8,986 nt of DNA from an uncultured Eubacteriaceae bacterium (GTDB taxonomy: Bacteria; Bacillota; Clostridia; Oscillospirales; Acutalibacteraceae): the NCBI GenBank assembly GCA_937905915.1, contig CALCVR010000052.1, forward strand, positions 1 through 8,986. Direction: 5' to 3'. Each line of letters begins with the position of its first letter. Position 1 is the first letter of the stretch. A program made the translations under genes and the position numbers. A model generated the notes under the pieces. It was not told the origin of the DNA and ran no database searches. It saw only the letters and a program-made list of their open reading frames with translations. Below are positions 1-5,456 of the stretch, piece after piece.

Positions 1-219
1 ATGGCGTCCGATGGCGATTTCCGCGATGAGCATGGGGATTCCGATGGCGCACACACAAATGAGATACACCACCACGAAGGCGCCTCCGCCGTTTTGCCCC
101 ACCATGGTGGGGAACCGCCATAAATTGCCCATCCCCACCGCCGCGCCGGCCGACGCCATGATAAATCCAATGCTGCCGGTCCATCGGCCGACCGTCAGAC
201 TGGACTTTTTCTCCTTCAC
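1..219 (-). CDS. NSS-family sodium-dependent amino-acid symporter, N-terminal 73 residues (partial)
   Basis: Only the first 73 codons are inside the window; the gene continues beyond base 1. The protein begins VKEKKSSLTVGRWTG and then shows the hallmark of transmembrane helix 1 of sodium:neurotransmitter symporters, GAAVGMGNLWRFPTMVG, which in this family forms the unwound Na+- and substrate-binding segment. A second hydrophobic segment follows (FVVVYLICVCAIGIPMLIAE). The start is GTG at 217-219, because an in-frame TGA lies five codons upstream; a GAGGGGG ribosome site sits about 7 nt before it. It lies 42 bp after hydG with no terminator between them, so cotranscription is likely. The family imports amino acids with Na+; the substrate cannot be read from this fragment. 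Confidence 0.9.
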   Translation of the reverse strand, partial: MKEKKSSLTVGRWTGSIGFIMASAGAAVGMGNLWRFPTMVGQNGGGAFVVVYLICVCAIGIPMLIAEIAIGRH

Positions 220-261
220 GTCACCGCCCCCTCAAGCGCCGCTTTTTCTCTCCAGTCCCCA

Positions 262-1680
262 TTAGAACCGGAAATCACGCATGCCGCCGTCGATGTCGTT
301 GAGGTGCTCATACACTTTTCTCCTCACCTTTTCGTTGGGAATGCCTTCGGCTTCCTTCTTGATCATATCGATGGCCAGACGGTAGGTATCTTCGCTTGCA
401 TAGTCTTCGGCGTATTCCTTGAGAGTCATCAGGGCGTTGGGCAGACAGCAGTTACGGATCTGTCCTGATTTTACCAAGGTCATAAACCGATCTCCAGTGC
501 GGCCTTCTCGATAACAGGCGGTACAGAAACTTGGAATATGTCCCGTGCGTAGAAGCCAATTGACCACCTCATCCAAGGTGCGCACGTCGCTGACTTCAAA
601 TTGGGCGGAATTCTCCGCCTCCTCCCGGGAGACTGTATAGCCGCCTACCGTGGTACGGGAACCGCCGCTGATCTGGGAAACGCCGTATTTGAGCACCATC
701 TCCCTGGTCTTGGGGGATTCCCGGCTGGATACAATAATGCCGGTATAAGGTACGGCGATGCGCAAAATGGCCACGATCTTTTGGAATAGTTCATCCGAAA
801 TGCCGTTTTTAAACTCCGATGCATCTACGTCGTCGGCATCCCGTAGGCGGGGAACGCTGATGGTATGGGGGCCCACCCCATGAACCGCTTCCAGATGCTC
901 GGCATGCATCAAAAGTCCTACAAAGTCGTATTTGTATAGATTAAGGCCAAACAGCACGCCGCAGCCCACATCGTCAATGCCGCCTTCCATGGCCCGATCC
1001 ATAGCCTCGGTATGATAATTGTAATTGTGCTTTGGTCCTGTGGGATGCAACAGTTCATATTGCTTTTTATTATAAGTCTCCTGGAACAGCACATAGGTGC
1101 CGATTCCCACATCCTTGAGTTTCCGATAGTTTTCCACCGTGGTAGCGGCGATGTTGACATTGACGCGGCGAATGGCGCCGTTTTTGTGTTTGATGGAATA
1201 GATGGTCTTTATACTCTCCAGAACATAGTCGATGGGGCAGTTGACCGGATCTTCGCCGGTCTCCAAGGCAAGACGTTTGTGGCCCATATCCTGAAGGGCG
1301 ATGACCTCCCTGCGGATCTCGTCCTGGGTCAGCTTCTTGCGGACAATGGTGCTGTTTTGATGGTGGTACGGGCAATAGGTGCAGCCGTTGACACAGTAGT
1401 TGGACAAATAGAGCGGCGCCATCATGACGATGCGGTTGCCGTAGAAAGCCTGCTTGATCTTGGTGGCCTGGTCAAAGATGCGCTGCAAAGCCTCTGGATT
1501 GTCGCTGCACAGAAGAAGCGCCGCCTCGCGATGATCCAAACCTTTAAGGTCATCGGTTTTATCGATGACCTTGTTGATAAGATCTAGATTGTCCTTATTT
1601 TCTTCCGCCCAAGCGATGGTATCCAGAATCTCACCGTCGTCTATGAACTCGGTTGCCTTCATGGAATGTTTGTCGTACAT
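262..1680 (-). CDS. hydG: [FeFe]-hydrogenase H-cluster radical SAM maturase HydG
   Basis: HydG cleaves L-tyrosine to p-cresol and a fragment that yields the CO and CN- ligands, delivered as an iron synthon for the 2Fe part of the hydrogenase H-cluster. The 472-residue protein has the radical SAM motif CVNGCTYC (Cys96, Cys100, Cys103) and the HydG-specific C-terminal CX2CX22C motif (Cys386, Cys389, Cys412) that holds the auxiliary cluster; length and cysteine positions match characterised HydG proteins. The frame stays open 10 codons further upstream, but ATG at 1678-1680 is preferred: it has AAGGGAGG at good spacing, and the longer version would run through that site into the upstream gene's stop. 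It follows the TM1266-type gene by 23 bp in the same operon. The gene looks intact. Confidence 0.97.
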   Translation of the reverse strand: MYDKHSMKATEFIDDGEILDTIAWAEENKDNLDLINKVIDKTDDLKGLDHREAALLLCSDNPEALQRIFDQATKIKQAFYGNRIVMMAPLYLSNYCVNGCTYCPYHHQNSTIVRKKLTQDEIRREVIALQDMGHKRLALETGEDPVNCPIDYVLESIKTIYSIKHKNGAIRRVNVNIAATTVENYRKLKDVGIGTYVLFQETYNKKQYELLHPTGPKHNYNYHTEAMDRAMEGGIDDVGCGVLFGLNLYKYDFVGLLMHAEHLEAVHGVGPHTISVPRLRDADDVDASEFKNGISDELFQKIVAILRIAVPYTGIIVSSRESPKTREMVLKYGVSQISGGSRTTVGGYTVSREEAENSAQFEVSDVRTLDEVVNWLLRTGHIPSFCTACYREGRTGDRFMTLVKSGQIRNCCLPNALMTLKEYAEDYASEDTYRLAIDMIKKEAEGIPNEKVRRKVYEHLNDIDGGMRDFRF

Positions 1681-1703
1681 ATGATTTCCTCCCTTATTGG
1701 CTT

Positions 1704-1964
1704 TTAGCAAGCGTTTGATGTTTCCTTCTGATACACCGTTTTGACACTGACGCCCGGAATTTTTCCGATTTTGCCCGCCATAGAACTAATAACGTCATTT
1801 TCCGCATCCATCACCACGCTGATGACATGCACGCCCCGCTGCCGGTAGGGCAGGCCCATGCGGCCAATGATGTTTTCTCCATAGTCGTGAAGAATGCTGT
1901 TGATGCGTTCAGCTGCGGCGTTGTCCTCCACAATGATGCCCACTAAGGCAATCCGTTTTGCCAT
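1704..1964 (-). CDS. TM1266-type putative iron-only hydrogenase system regulator
   Basis: An 86-residue protein starting MAKRIALVGIIVEDN, with the family pattern of an N-terminal strand, an INSILHDYGENIIGRMG segment, RGVHVISVVMDAENDVIS, and a final GKIGKIPGVSVKTVY. It is the small ACT/NikR-C-like protein that sits beside hydEFG genes in many anaerobes and is named a putative hydrogenase regulator on context; its biochemical role is not established. ATG at 1962-1964 is chosen because AAGAGGTG precedes it by a few bases; the longer open frame would read back through the leader terminator hairpin. It is first in the operon, ahead of hydG. It ends in an unremarkable Asn-Ala-Cys tail. Confidence 0.9.
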   Translation of the reverse strand: MAKRIALVGIIVEDNAAAERINSILHDYGENIIGRMGLPYRQRGVHVISVVMDAENDVISSMAGKIGKIPGVSVKTVYQKETSNAC

Positions 1965-2157
1965 TTTGTCACCTCTTGATCCTGTTTTCAATACAAAAAA
2001 AGCGCGCCCTAAGGCGCGCAAGTAGACACCATGGTCCTCTCGTCGCCTTTTTCATCAGGGAAAAACCTTTTGAATTAGGAAACAGGTTTTTATTCCATCG
2101 GGAATCCGCATCCAAATTGTTCATCCTCAGAAGGTTCTTTGGACTCACAAAATTGTT
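1965..2157 (-). promoter_or_regulatory. Leader A of the hydG operon: candidate structured attenuator/riboswitch
   Basis: The predicted 5' UTR is about 190 nt and ends in an intrinsic terminator. Upstream of the terminator are a stem TCCAAA (2138-2143) with TTTGGA (2111-2116) enclosing CTGAGGA (2124-2130), a hairpin ATTCC-CGAT-GGAAT, and a hairpin AAAAACC/GGTTTTT followed by CCCTG (2056-2091). The blocks CTGAGGA, AAAAACCT, AAAAGGT and TTTCCCTG recur in the same order in the hydF leader (5485-5550). I do not recognise a named riboswitch class; T-box, TPP, FMN, SAM, cobalamin and lysine signature sequences are not seen. The ligand and mechanism are unknown. Confidence 0.65.
1995..2019 (-). terminator. 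Intrinsic terminator/attenuator in the leader of the TM1266-hydG operon
   Basis: Read on the minus strand, GCGCGCC and GGCGCGC form a 7-bp GC-only stem around the loop TTAG, followed directly by seven T. It lies inside the 5' leader, 31 nt before the first ATG, so it would stop transcription before the operon unless an alternative fold prevents it. The upstream AAGGCG (2045-2050) is complementary to CGCCTT within the 5' arm and loop of this hairpin, one possible antiterminator pairing. Confidence 0.85.
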
Positions 2158-2163
2158 GTAACA

Positions 2164-2192
2164 AGTATATCACATTTTTGGACAAAAAACAA
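2164..2192 (-). promoter_or_regulatory. Sigma-A-type promoter of the hydG operon
   Basis: On the minus strand, -35 TTGTTT (2187-2192) and -10 TATACT (2164-2169) are separated by exactly 17 bp, predicting a start near 2157. The -35 lies in the T-run and stem edge of the terminator of the preceding unit, so termination and re-initiation sites overlap. Confidence 0.65.
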
Positions 2193-2229
2193 CTTGGGCA
2201 TGCGCAAAATTTTAGCGCATGCCCAAGTT
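2184..2229 (-). terminator. Strong intrinsic terminator downstream of ddh
   Basis: A perfect 15-bp inverted repeat (2191-2205 with 2215-2229; AACTTGGGCATGCGC and its complement) has a 9-nt loop and, on the minus strand, is followed by G and six T (2184-2190). On the plus strand no T-run follows, so it acts for minus-strand transcripts. Confidence 0.85.
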
Positions 2230-2433
2230 TAAGACCGGTCTTCGGATCTGGCGGCCAGTCCGCCAGGCAGGGCCTGGAACCACTCCGCCCTAGGGTTTGA
2301 GCAGACGCTTCTCCCGAATCGGCACGGTTCCTTGGGCTGATCTCTCTATCCCTTGCCCCATCCGCGGGATCCTATCTCTTTCGCTTTATTGAAAACTTAG
2401 AGCGCGTCTTGGCCGCGAGCTCTGCTCGCCGCC
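2230..2433 (-). other. GC-rich structured 3' region between ddh and its terminator; possible small RNA
   Basis: About 200 nt with no convincing ORF on either strand. Minus-strand pairings include GCGAGC-AGA-GCTCGC just after the ddh stop (2415-2429), a long-range helix GGATC..GATCC plus GCGG..CCGC (2362-2372 with 2244-2254), GGAACC/GGTTCC (2326-2331 with 2276-2281) and CCAGGC-CCT-GCCTGG (2263-2277). The rod with a hairpin on one side of an open centre resembles 6S RNA in outline only; no sequence motif proves it. It ends in the 15-bp terminator. It may simply be a structured ddh 3' UTR, since no clear promoter is visible inside it. Confidence 0.35.
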
Positions 2434-3420
2434 TTATAAGAGGTGGGCGCGTAGTTCTTCACCGCTCTGGGTGCTCAAGTAAGCCGGCGCAATATCAAAT
2501 GCAGTCTTGCAGCCGCTCTGTCCCTCCTGGTTGAGACGATAGGCAGCACGTGCATAGCAGACCAGCACGCTGGAAGTAAACTCTGGATTGGAATCCAATT
2601 TAAGGCTGTATTCAATAATATGGGTGTGTTCCAGATCCCAGCCGGTTTTACCGCTGCGGATGACAAATCCGCCGTGAGGCAGGGTGCTGTGATCCCGCTT
2701 CATCTCCTCCTCGGTGATGAAATGGACGGTGGTATCATAATCGGCAAAATAATTGGGCATGGTCTTGATCTCCCGTTCAATGCGGCTGAGATCGGCGCCT
2801 TCCTGGGCCACTACAAAGCACTCGCGGGTGTGTTTCTGGCGGGTGGTCAATTCCGGGGTCTGGCCGCTGCGCACAGCTTCCAGGGCGCTTTCCACAGGAA
2901 TGGTATACTGACGGGCATCCTTAACCCCGTCAATGCGGCGGATGGCGTCGGAATGACCTTGGCTAACGCCTTTGCCCCAGAAGGTATAGTCCTGACCTTT
3001 AGGCAAAACGGCATTGGCATACAAACGGTTGAGGGAGAACATGCCGGGATCCCATCCCACCGAGATGACGCCCACTTTACCGCCTTTTTTGGCAGCTGCA
3101 TCCACGTTTGCAAAATGCTCGGGGATTTTGGCATGGGTATCAAAGCTGTCCACCACATTAAAATATTCCGCAAACTTGGGAGTTTGCACCGGCAGGTCGG
3201 TGGCGCTGCCGCCGCACAGGATCAATACATCGATGTCATCCTTCTTGGAAACGGCCTCTTCCATGGAATAAACCGGTACGTCTGGGGTAAGAATGCTGAC
3301 GGTTTTGGGATCACGGCGAGTAAAGACTGCCACAAGCTTTGCGTCCTCACTGTTACGGATGGCGCATTCTACGCCCCGTCCTAAATTGCCATAGCCCATA
3401 ATACCAATGCGAATGCTCAT
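2434..3420 (-). CDS. ddh: meso-diaminopimelate D-dehydrogenase
   Basis: This NADPH enzyme aminates tetrahydrodipicolinate directly to meso-diaminopimelate, a one-step route to the lysine and peptidoglycan precursor. The 328-residue protein has the N-terminal Rossmann motif GYGNLG (residues 9-14), then family signatures VVDSFDTHAKIP, GWDPGMFSLNR, GKGVSQGHSDAIRRIDGV and LPHGGFVIRSG, and an intact C-terminus; length is typical. ATG at 3418-3420 has AAAGGAG about 10 nt upstream. It is a single-gene unit, with the terminator at 3602-3648 upstream and its own terminator at 2184-2229. Promoter calls in the AT-rich stretch 3480-3540 are ambiguous (several TATTAT-like hexamers, no clear -35), so none is listed. 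Confidence 0.96.
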   Translation of the reverse strand: MSIRIGIMGYGNLGRGVECAIRNSEDAKLVAVFTRRDPKTVSILTPDVPVYSMEEAVSKKDDIDVLILCGGSATDLPVQTPKFAEYFNVVDSFDTHAKIPEHFANVDAAAKKGGKVGVISVGWDPGMFSLNRLYANAVLPKGQDYTFWGKGVSQGHSDAIRRIDGVKDARQYTIPVESALEAVRSGQTPELTTRQKHTRECFVVAQEGADLSRIEREIKTMPNYFADYDTTVHFITEEEMKRDHSTLPHGGFVIRSGKTGWDLEHTHIIEYSLKLDSNPEFTSSVLVCYARAAYRLNQEGQSGCKTAFDIAPAYLSTQSGEELRAHLL

Positions 3421-3601
3421 TTGGTCACAACTCCTTTAACATCTAGAATCAGGCGGTTTTATGGGTAAAAACACACCTTTTTGGTGAAGCAAATTATCCG
3501 CTCCTAATAATAATACAAACCCGTCCCAATTGCACTAGGCCACTGTTAAATTTGTTGTTTTTACTAGAAAATCATCGAAAAGCACCGCATTCTCTCTGCA
3601 A
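3421..3601 (-). other. Upstream region of ddh, no gene seen
   Basis: An AT-rich 180-bp stretch between the ncRNA terminator and ddh. It holds the ddh ribosome site and a weak CACC-AAAAA-GGTG hairpin (about 3470-3485). The ddh promoter must lie here if the upstream terminator is efficient, but no hexamer pair is convincing. Confidence 0.4.
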
Positions 3602-3648
3602 ACAAAAAAGGCACAGAACGAAACTACCGTTTCGTTCTGTGCCTTTTA
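3602..3648 (-). terminator. 19-bp-stem intrinsic terminator, usable on both strands
   Basis: Positions 3606-3624 and 3629-3647 are perfect inverse complements around the 4-nt loop TACC (core GGCACAGAACGAAAC). On the minus strand a run of T with one G follows, fitting the end of the 3602-3901 RNA. On the plus strand the stem ends in TTTT, but no plus-strand transcript is known to arrive here. Confidence 0.9.
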
Positions 3649-3901
3649 ATTGGCAAAAGCCCCGCCCAGCCGTAATGCGGTTTGTATTAACCTGCCTACG
3701 AAAGAAGACAGGTGGGTGCCCGCCCTCCGGATTCATGCTCCCTTCTTCCAGCCCCGAGAGGCTGGGAGGTCTGCAATCCACCGGCGGAGACAAGCTCCCG
3801 AAGAATGGGTTGTAGGGTTAAAAAAACCGCTGTCCACGAGAAAGGCAGGGAAAGCTTTCCCAGGTGTTCTACAAGGGAATCCATCCCCCTGCTTGAGTTC
3901 T
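3602..3901 (-). ncRNA. Unidentified structured non-coding RNA of about 280-300 nt
   Basis: A region without a credible ORF is bounded on the minus strand by an extended -10 promoter (3907-3915) and the 19-bp terminator. Read on the minus strand it is rich in helices: the palindrome GGGAAAGCTTTCCC (3848-3861), GGTT-TTTTT-AACC, the nested hairpin GGATT/AATCC (3775-3779 with 3729-3733) around CCAGCC/GGCTGG (3748-3765), and ACCTG/CAGGT (3709-3713 with 3690-3694). Short ORFs on both strands have no ribosome site or family resemblance. The core motifs of SRP RNA, RNase P RNA, tmRNA and T-box leaders are not seen. A 6S-type or new regulatory RNA is possible. It could alternatively be a long attenuated leader for ddh, though 180 nt separate the terminator from ddh. 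Confidence 0.55.
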
Positions 3902-3906
3902 GACTC

Positions 3907-3915
3907 ATTATAGCA
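3907..3915 (-). promoter_or_regulatory. Extended -10 promoter of the 3602-3901 RNA
   Basis: On the minus strand TGCTATAAT is a perfect -10 with the TGn extension, predicting a start near 3900. No good -35 is found 16-18 bp upstream, which is common for extended -10 promoters. There is no obvious terminator between the DUF1292 stop and this site, so read-through could also feed the RNA. Confidence 0.6.
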
Positions 3916-3987
3916 CAAAATCTTTCAGAAATTCATCCCCAATATAGAGATTTTTTCATTTAAGATCAAACGGCTATCTCCATGTTT

Positions 3988-4293
3988 TTATTGTTCGTCG
4001 GCTTCTTCAATCTCAAACAAATCGGCCAAACGATCTTCAAAAATGGCAGCGATGTTGTCAAACAACTCATCGTTTTCAATGGGGCCGAGAACTTCTTCCC
4101 CATCCTCTTCGGTGACCTCAAGGATGATCAATTCGCCGTCGTCGTCCACAATATCCTGAGCCTCGTCATAAACGGGCAGCAAAGCGACATAACGGCCGTC
4201 GTCAGTTTCGATGGCGTCGATGAGTTCAAACTGGTGCTGGACGCCTTCCTCATCCACTACGGTGACCAATTCGCTGTTAAATTCCTCTGCCAT
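3988..4293 (-). CDS. DUF1292 domain-containing protein
   Basis: A 101-residue, very acidic protein (MAEEFNSELVTVVDEEG at the start, ending in a Glu/Asp-rich tail). The pattern of strands LVTVVDEEGVQHQFEL, GRYVALLPVYD and GELIILEVTEEDGEEVLGPI, followed by a helix ELFDNIAAIFEDRL, is that of DUF1292 (YrzB-like) proteins of Firmicutes. The family has no established biochemical function. ATG at 4291-4293 is preceded by GGAAGGAG at 8 nt. It has its own promoter and no cotranscribed partner here. Confidence 0.9.
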   Translation of the reverse strand: MAEEFNSELVTVVDEEGVQHQFELIDAIETDDGRYVALLPVYDEAQDIVDDDGELIILEVTEEDGEEVLGPIENDELFDNIAAIFEDRLADLFEIEEADEQ

Positions 4294-4330
4294 TGTTTCA
4301 ACTCCTTCCTGAATTCAACCTGTAAGTTTC

Positions 4331-4359
4331 ATTTTACATGCCAAATCTGGTGAAGTCAA
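4331..4359 (-). promoter_or_regulatory. Sigma-A-type promoter of the DUF1292 gene
   Basis: On the minus strand, -35 TTGACT (4354-4359) and -10 TAAAAT (4331-4336) with a 17-bp spacer, about 30 nt before the start codon. It is divergent from the plus-strand promoter at 4419-4447. Confidence 0.75.
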
Positions 4360-4418
4360 CACCCAAATCTCTCCTAAATATTTTCACTAAATATTTTTTA
4401 AAATTTGAAAGAAAAGTA

Positions 4419-4447
4419 TTGACAACAGATGCGCCTTATGGTATAGT
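4419..4447 (+). promoter_or_regulatory. Strong sigma-A promoter of the long structured RNA unit
   Basis: A consensus -35 TTGACA (4419-4424), 17-bp spacer and -10 TATAGT (4442-4447), with an A/T-rich upstream tract. Predicted start is near 4454. The next convincing protein gene on this strand begins at 5678, beyond a terminator and a second promoter, so this promoter most likely serves RNA or very small ORFs. Confidence 0.85.
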
Positions 4448-4706
4448 ATAGATGAACCAAAGAGGTGAAGCAAGAAAGGCTTCCTAGTAAATAAGATGTC
4501 CTGGATACTAACAAATCCAAAAAGGGCATCAAGTTGGCAAAACCAACGAGAAAAGGGAGCCACAAATCAGCTTTTCTTTCCCGGAAAACAACGCAGCCCA
4601 GTAGCTTTTTGTAAGCAGATGCTGGGAGAGGCCTTTGAGTCAAGAAGGTGGAGGCGTTAAGAGGGAAAGCATTCTTTGGGAATTGACTAAGGAGGAGGCG
4701 AGTCCC

Positions 4707-4772
4707 ATGGGCTGTGAATCAAATACCGAACCGTGCCAGCTAAGGGGGGCTGGCGCCGCCTATACCGTCTAA
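4707..4772 (+). CDS. Possible 21-residue peptide with a strong ribosome site
   Basis: AAGGAGGAGG (4689-4698) stands 8 nt before ATG at 4707. The ORF begins MGCESNTEPC, ends GAAYTV and stops at TAA. It contains two Cys seven positions apart and no membrane segment. The site lies inside the long structured unit; the second half of the ORF coincides with the GCCAGC/GCTGGC hairpin, so the match could be RNA structure rather than coding. It is not recognised as any known peptide. Confidence 0.3.
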   Translation: MGCESNTEPCQLRGAGAAYTV

Positions 4773-4987
4773 TCCAGCACAAATTATTCATGAGCCTAAA
4801 TGGATAACATGGCGTGGATCATTGTTCGGCAGTTCTTTCCGTTAAAATAGCAGGCATCCGGGTAACGGACGCTTAACGGAATCAATGTGCAGAGCACACT
4901 GGCTGGGCAGGACGCGATCCATTTTCTCATTATCATAAGGGCGAGAAGTTCCTTGTTCTGGAGATTGCGGTGAAACAGATCTGAGCC

Positions 4988-5194
4988 TTGGAGCAAGGTT
5001 ACAAGAAGATTGTGTTTCAAGTAGGTGAAGAAGCTGTTGATTGTGCAATGGTGCTGAAAAATCTGTTGCGTGCCAGCGGAATCCCCGTGAAGATACAAGT
5101 GAATAGCCGTCAAAATCGAGACGGTAGCAGATCGAAGGGCAAAACCCGATATAGCATTGATTTCCTATTCCGAAACAGAAAAAACAGGTGTTAA
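4988..5194 (+). CDS. Unrecognised small ORF, possibly the tail of a decayed gene
   Basis: A 68-codon frame starting at TTG (4988), with segments EEAVDCAMVLKNLLRASGIPVKIQ and a basic C-terminus KGKTRYSIDFLF. The composition and helix-strand pattern look protein-like, but the start is poor: no clear ribosome site lies at proper distance, and internal GTG or ATG starts are no better. The same frame upstream of the TGA at 4982-4984 also reads plausibly (KGEKFLVLEIAVKQI), so this may be the 3' part of a gene broken by a stop and an upstream frameshift. No family is assigned. Confidence 0.3.
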   Translation: MEQGYKKIVFQVGEEAVDCAMVLKNLLRASGIPVKIQVNSRQNRDGSRSKGKTRYSIDFLFRNRKNRC

Positions 5195-5376
5195 CTGTGT
5201 TGGAGTTTGCGAAAGAAAGTGGTATGGGTTGAAGTTTAGCCTCAAAAAGCTTGTAAGATTATTTGGATAAGGTATCCAAAGAGTTCACAAAAGCGGGTTA
5301 AATGCCCAGTCGATAAACTGCTAGAAATGGTTTTTTACCCGTAGTGGTACGGTTAGAAGATAAGTCGATTGACAAG

Positions 5377-5409
5377 GCCCCCAGAATCGTGAAGATTCTG
5401 GGGGCTTTT
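5377..5409 (+). terminator. Intrinsic terminator of the long RNA unit
   Basis: GCCCCCAGAATC (5377-5388) and GATTCTGGGGGC (5394-5405) form a perfect 12-bp stem with a 5-nt loop, followed by TTTT. It precedes the hydF promoter by 13 bp, so the two units are separated. Confidence 0.9.
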
Positions 5410-5421
5410 GATTTGTCTTGA

Positions 5422-5450
5422 TTGACAAATGCATCGTCGATTGGTACAAT
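5422..5450 (+). promoter_or_regulatory. Sigma-A promoter of the hydF-hydE operon
   Basis: Consensus -35 TTGACA (5422-5427), 17-bp spacer, -10 TACAAT (5445-5450). Predicted start near 5457, giving a 220-nt leader. Confidence 0.85.
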
Positions 5451-5456
5451 ACTAAC

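Larger units (their letters stand above)
4454..5410 (+). ncRNA. Long structured transcription unit of about 950 nt, unidentified large RNA candidate
   Basis: Between a consensus promoter and a strong terminator there is no recognisable protein gene. The first 180 nt form five hairpins in series: GAAGC/GCTTC (4467-4483), GATGTCC/GGGCATC with inner TGGAT/ATCCA (4495-4530), GTTGG/CCAAC (4533-4547), GAAAAG/CTTTTC (4550-4576) and CCCAG/CTGGG with inner GCTT/AAGC (4597-4626). Further on are AGTCAA/TTGACT (4638-4688) and GCCAGC/GCTGGC (4735-4754). This serial-hairpin layout fits large ornate bacterial RNAs of the OLE, ROOL or GOLLD kind, but I cannot assign it to one. The last 400 nt are less ornate and overlap a possible 68-codon ORF. 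No group I or II intron core or domain V was seen. Confidence 0.5.

Noticed and set aside
1012..1587. A 191-codon open frame on the plus strand
   Set aside because: It lies wholly opposite hydG, whose protein is unmistakable; the antisense frame has no family resemblance.
2124..2130. CTGAGGA in the hyd leaders, considered as the CTGAGA box of a TPP riboswitch
   Set aside because: The second TPP core (ACCTGATCTGGATAATGCCAGC-like) is missing in both leaders.
2620..3384. A 254-codon open frame on the plus strand
   Set aside because: It is antisense to ddh, a clear full-length enzyme; long antisense frames are expected opposite GC-rich coding sequence.
3705..3730. Plus-strand AGGTGGGTGCCCGCC, slightly like a T-box antiterminator
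   Set aside because: It departs from AGGGTGGNACCGCG, no terminator or gene follows on the plus strand, and the evident promoter and terminator of this unit are on the minus strand.
3690..3760. GAATCCGGAG and a nearby ACCTGT on the minus strand, resembling part of a cobalamin riboswitch
   Set aside because: The B12 box and the CCCGCNACTGT element are absent, so the similarity is probably chance.
3982..4353. A 123-codon open frame on the plus strand
   Set aside because: It is antisense to the DUF1292 gene, which has a promoter, ribosome site and family features.
4796..5113. A 105-codon open frame on the minus strand
   Set aside because: No ribosome site, no family resemblance, and it opposes a strongly promoted plus-strand unit.
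5326..5376. CCGT..ACGG hairpin near the end of the long RNA unit, considered as group II intron domain V
   Set aside because: The AGC catalytic triad, the 34-nt fold with two bulged bases and a GTGYG 5' end are not found.
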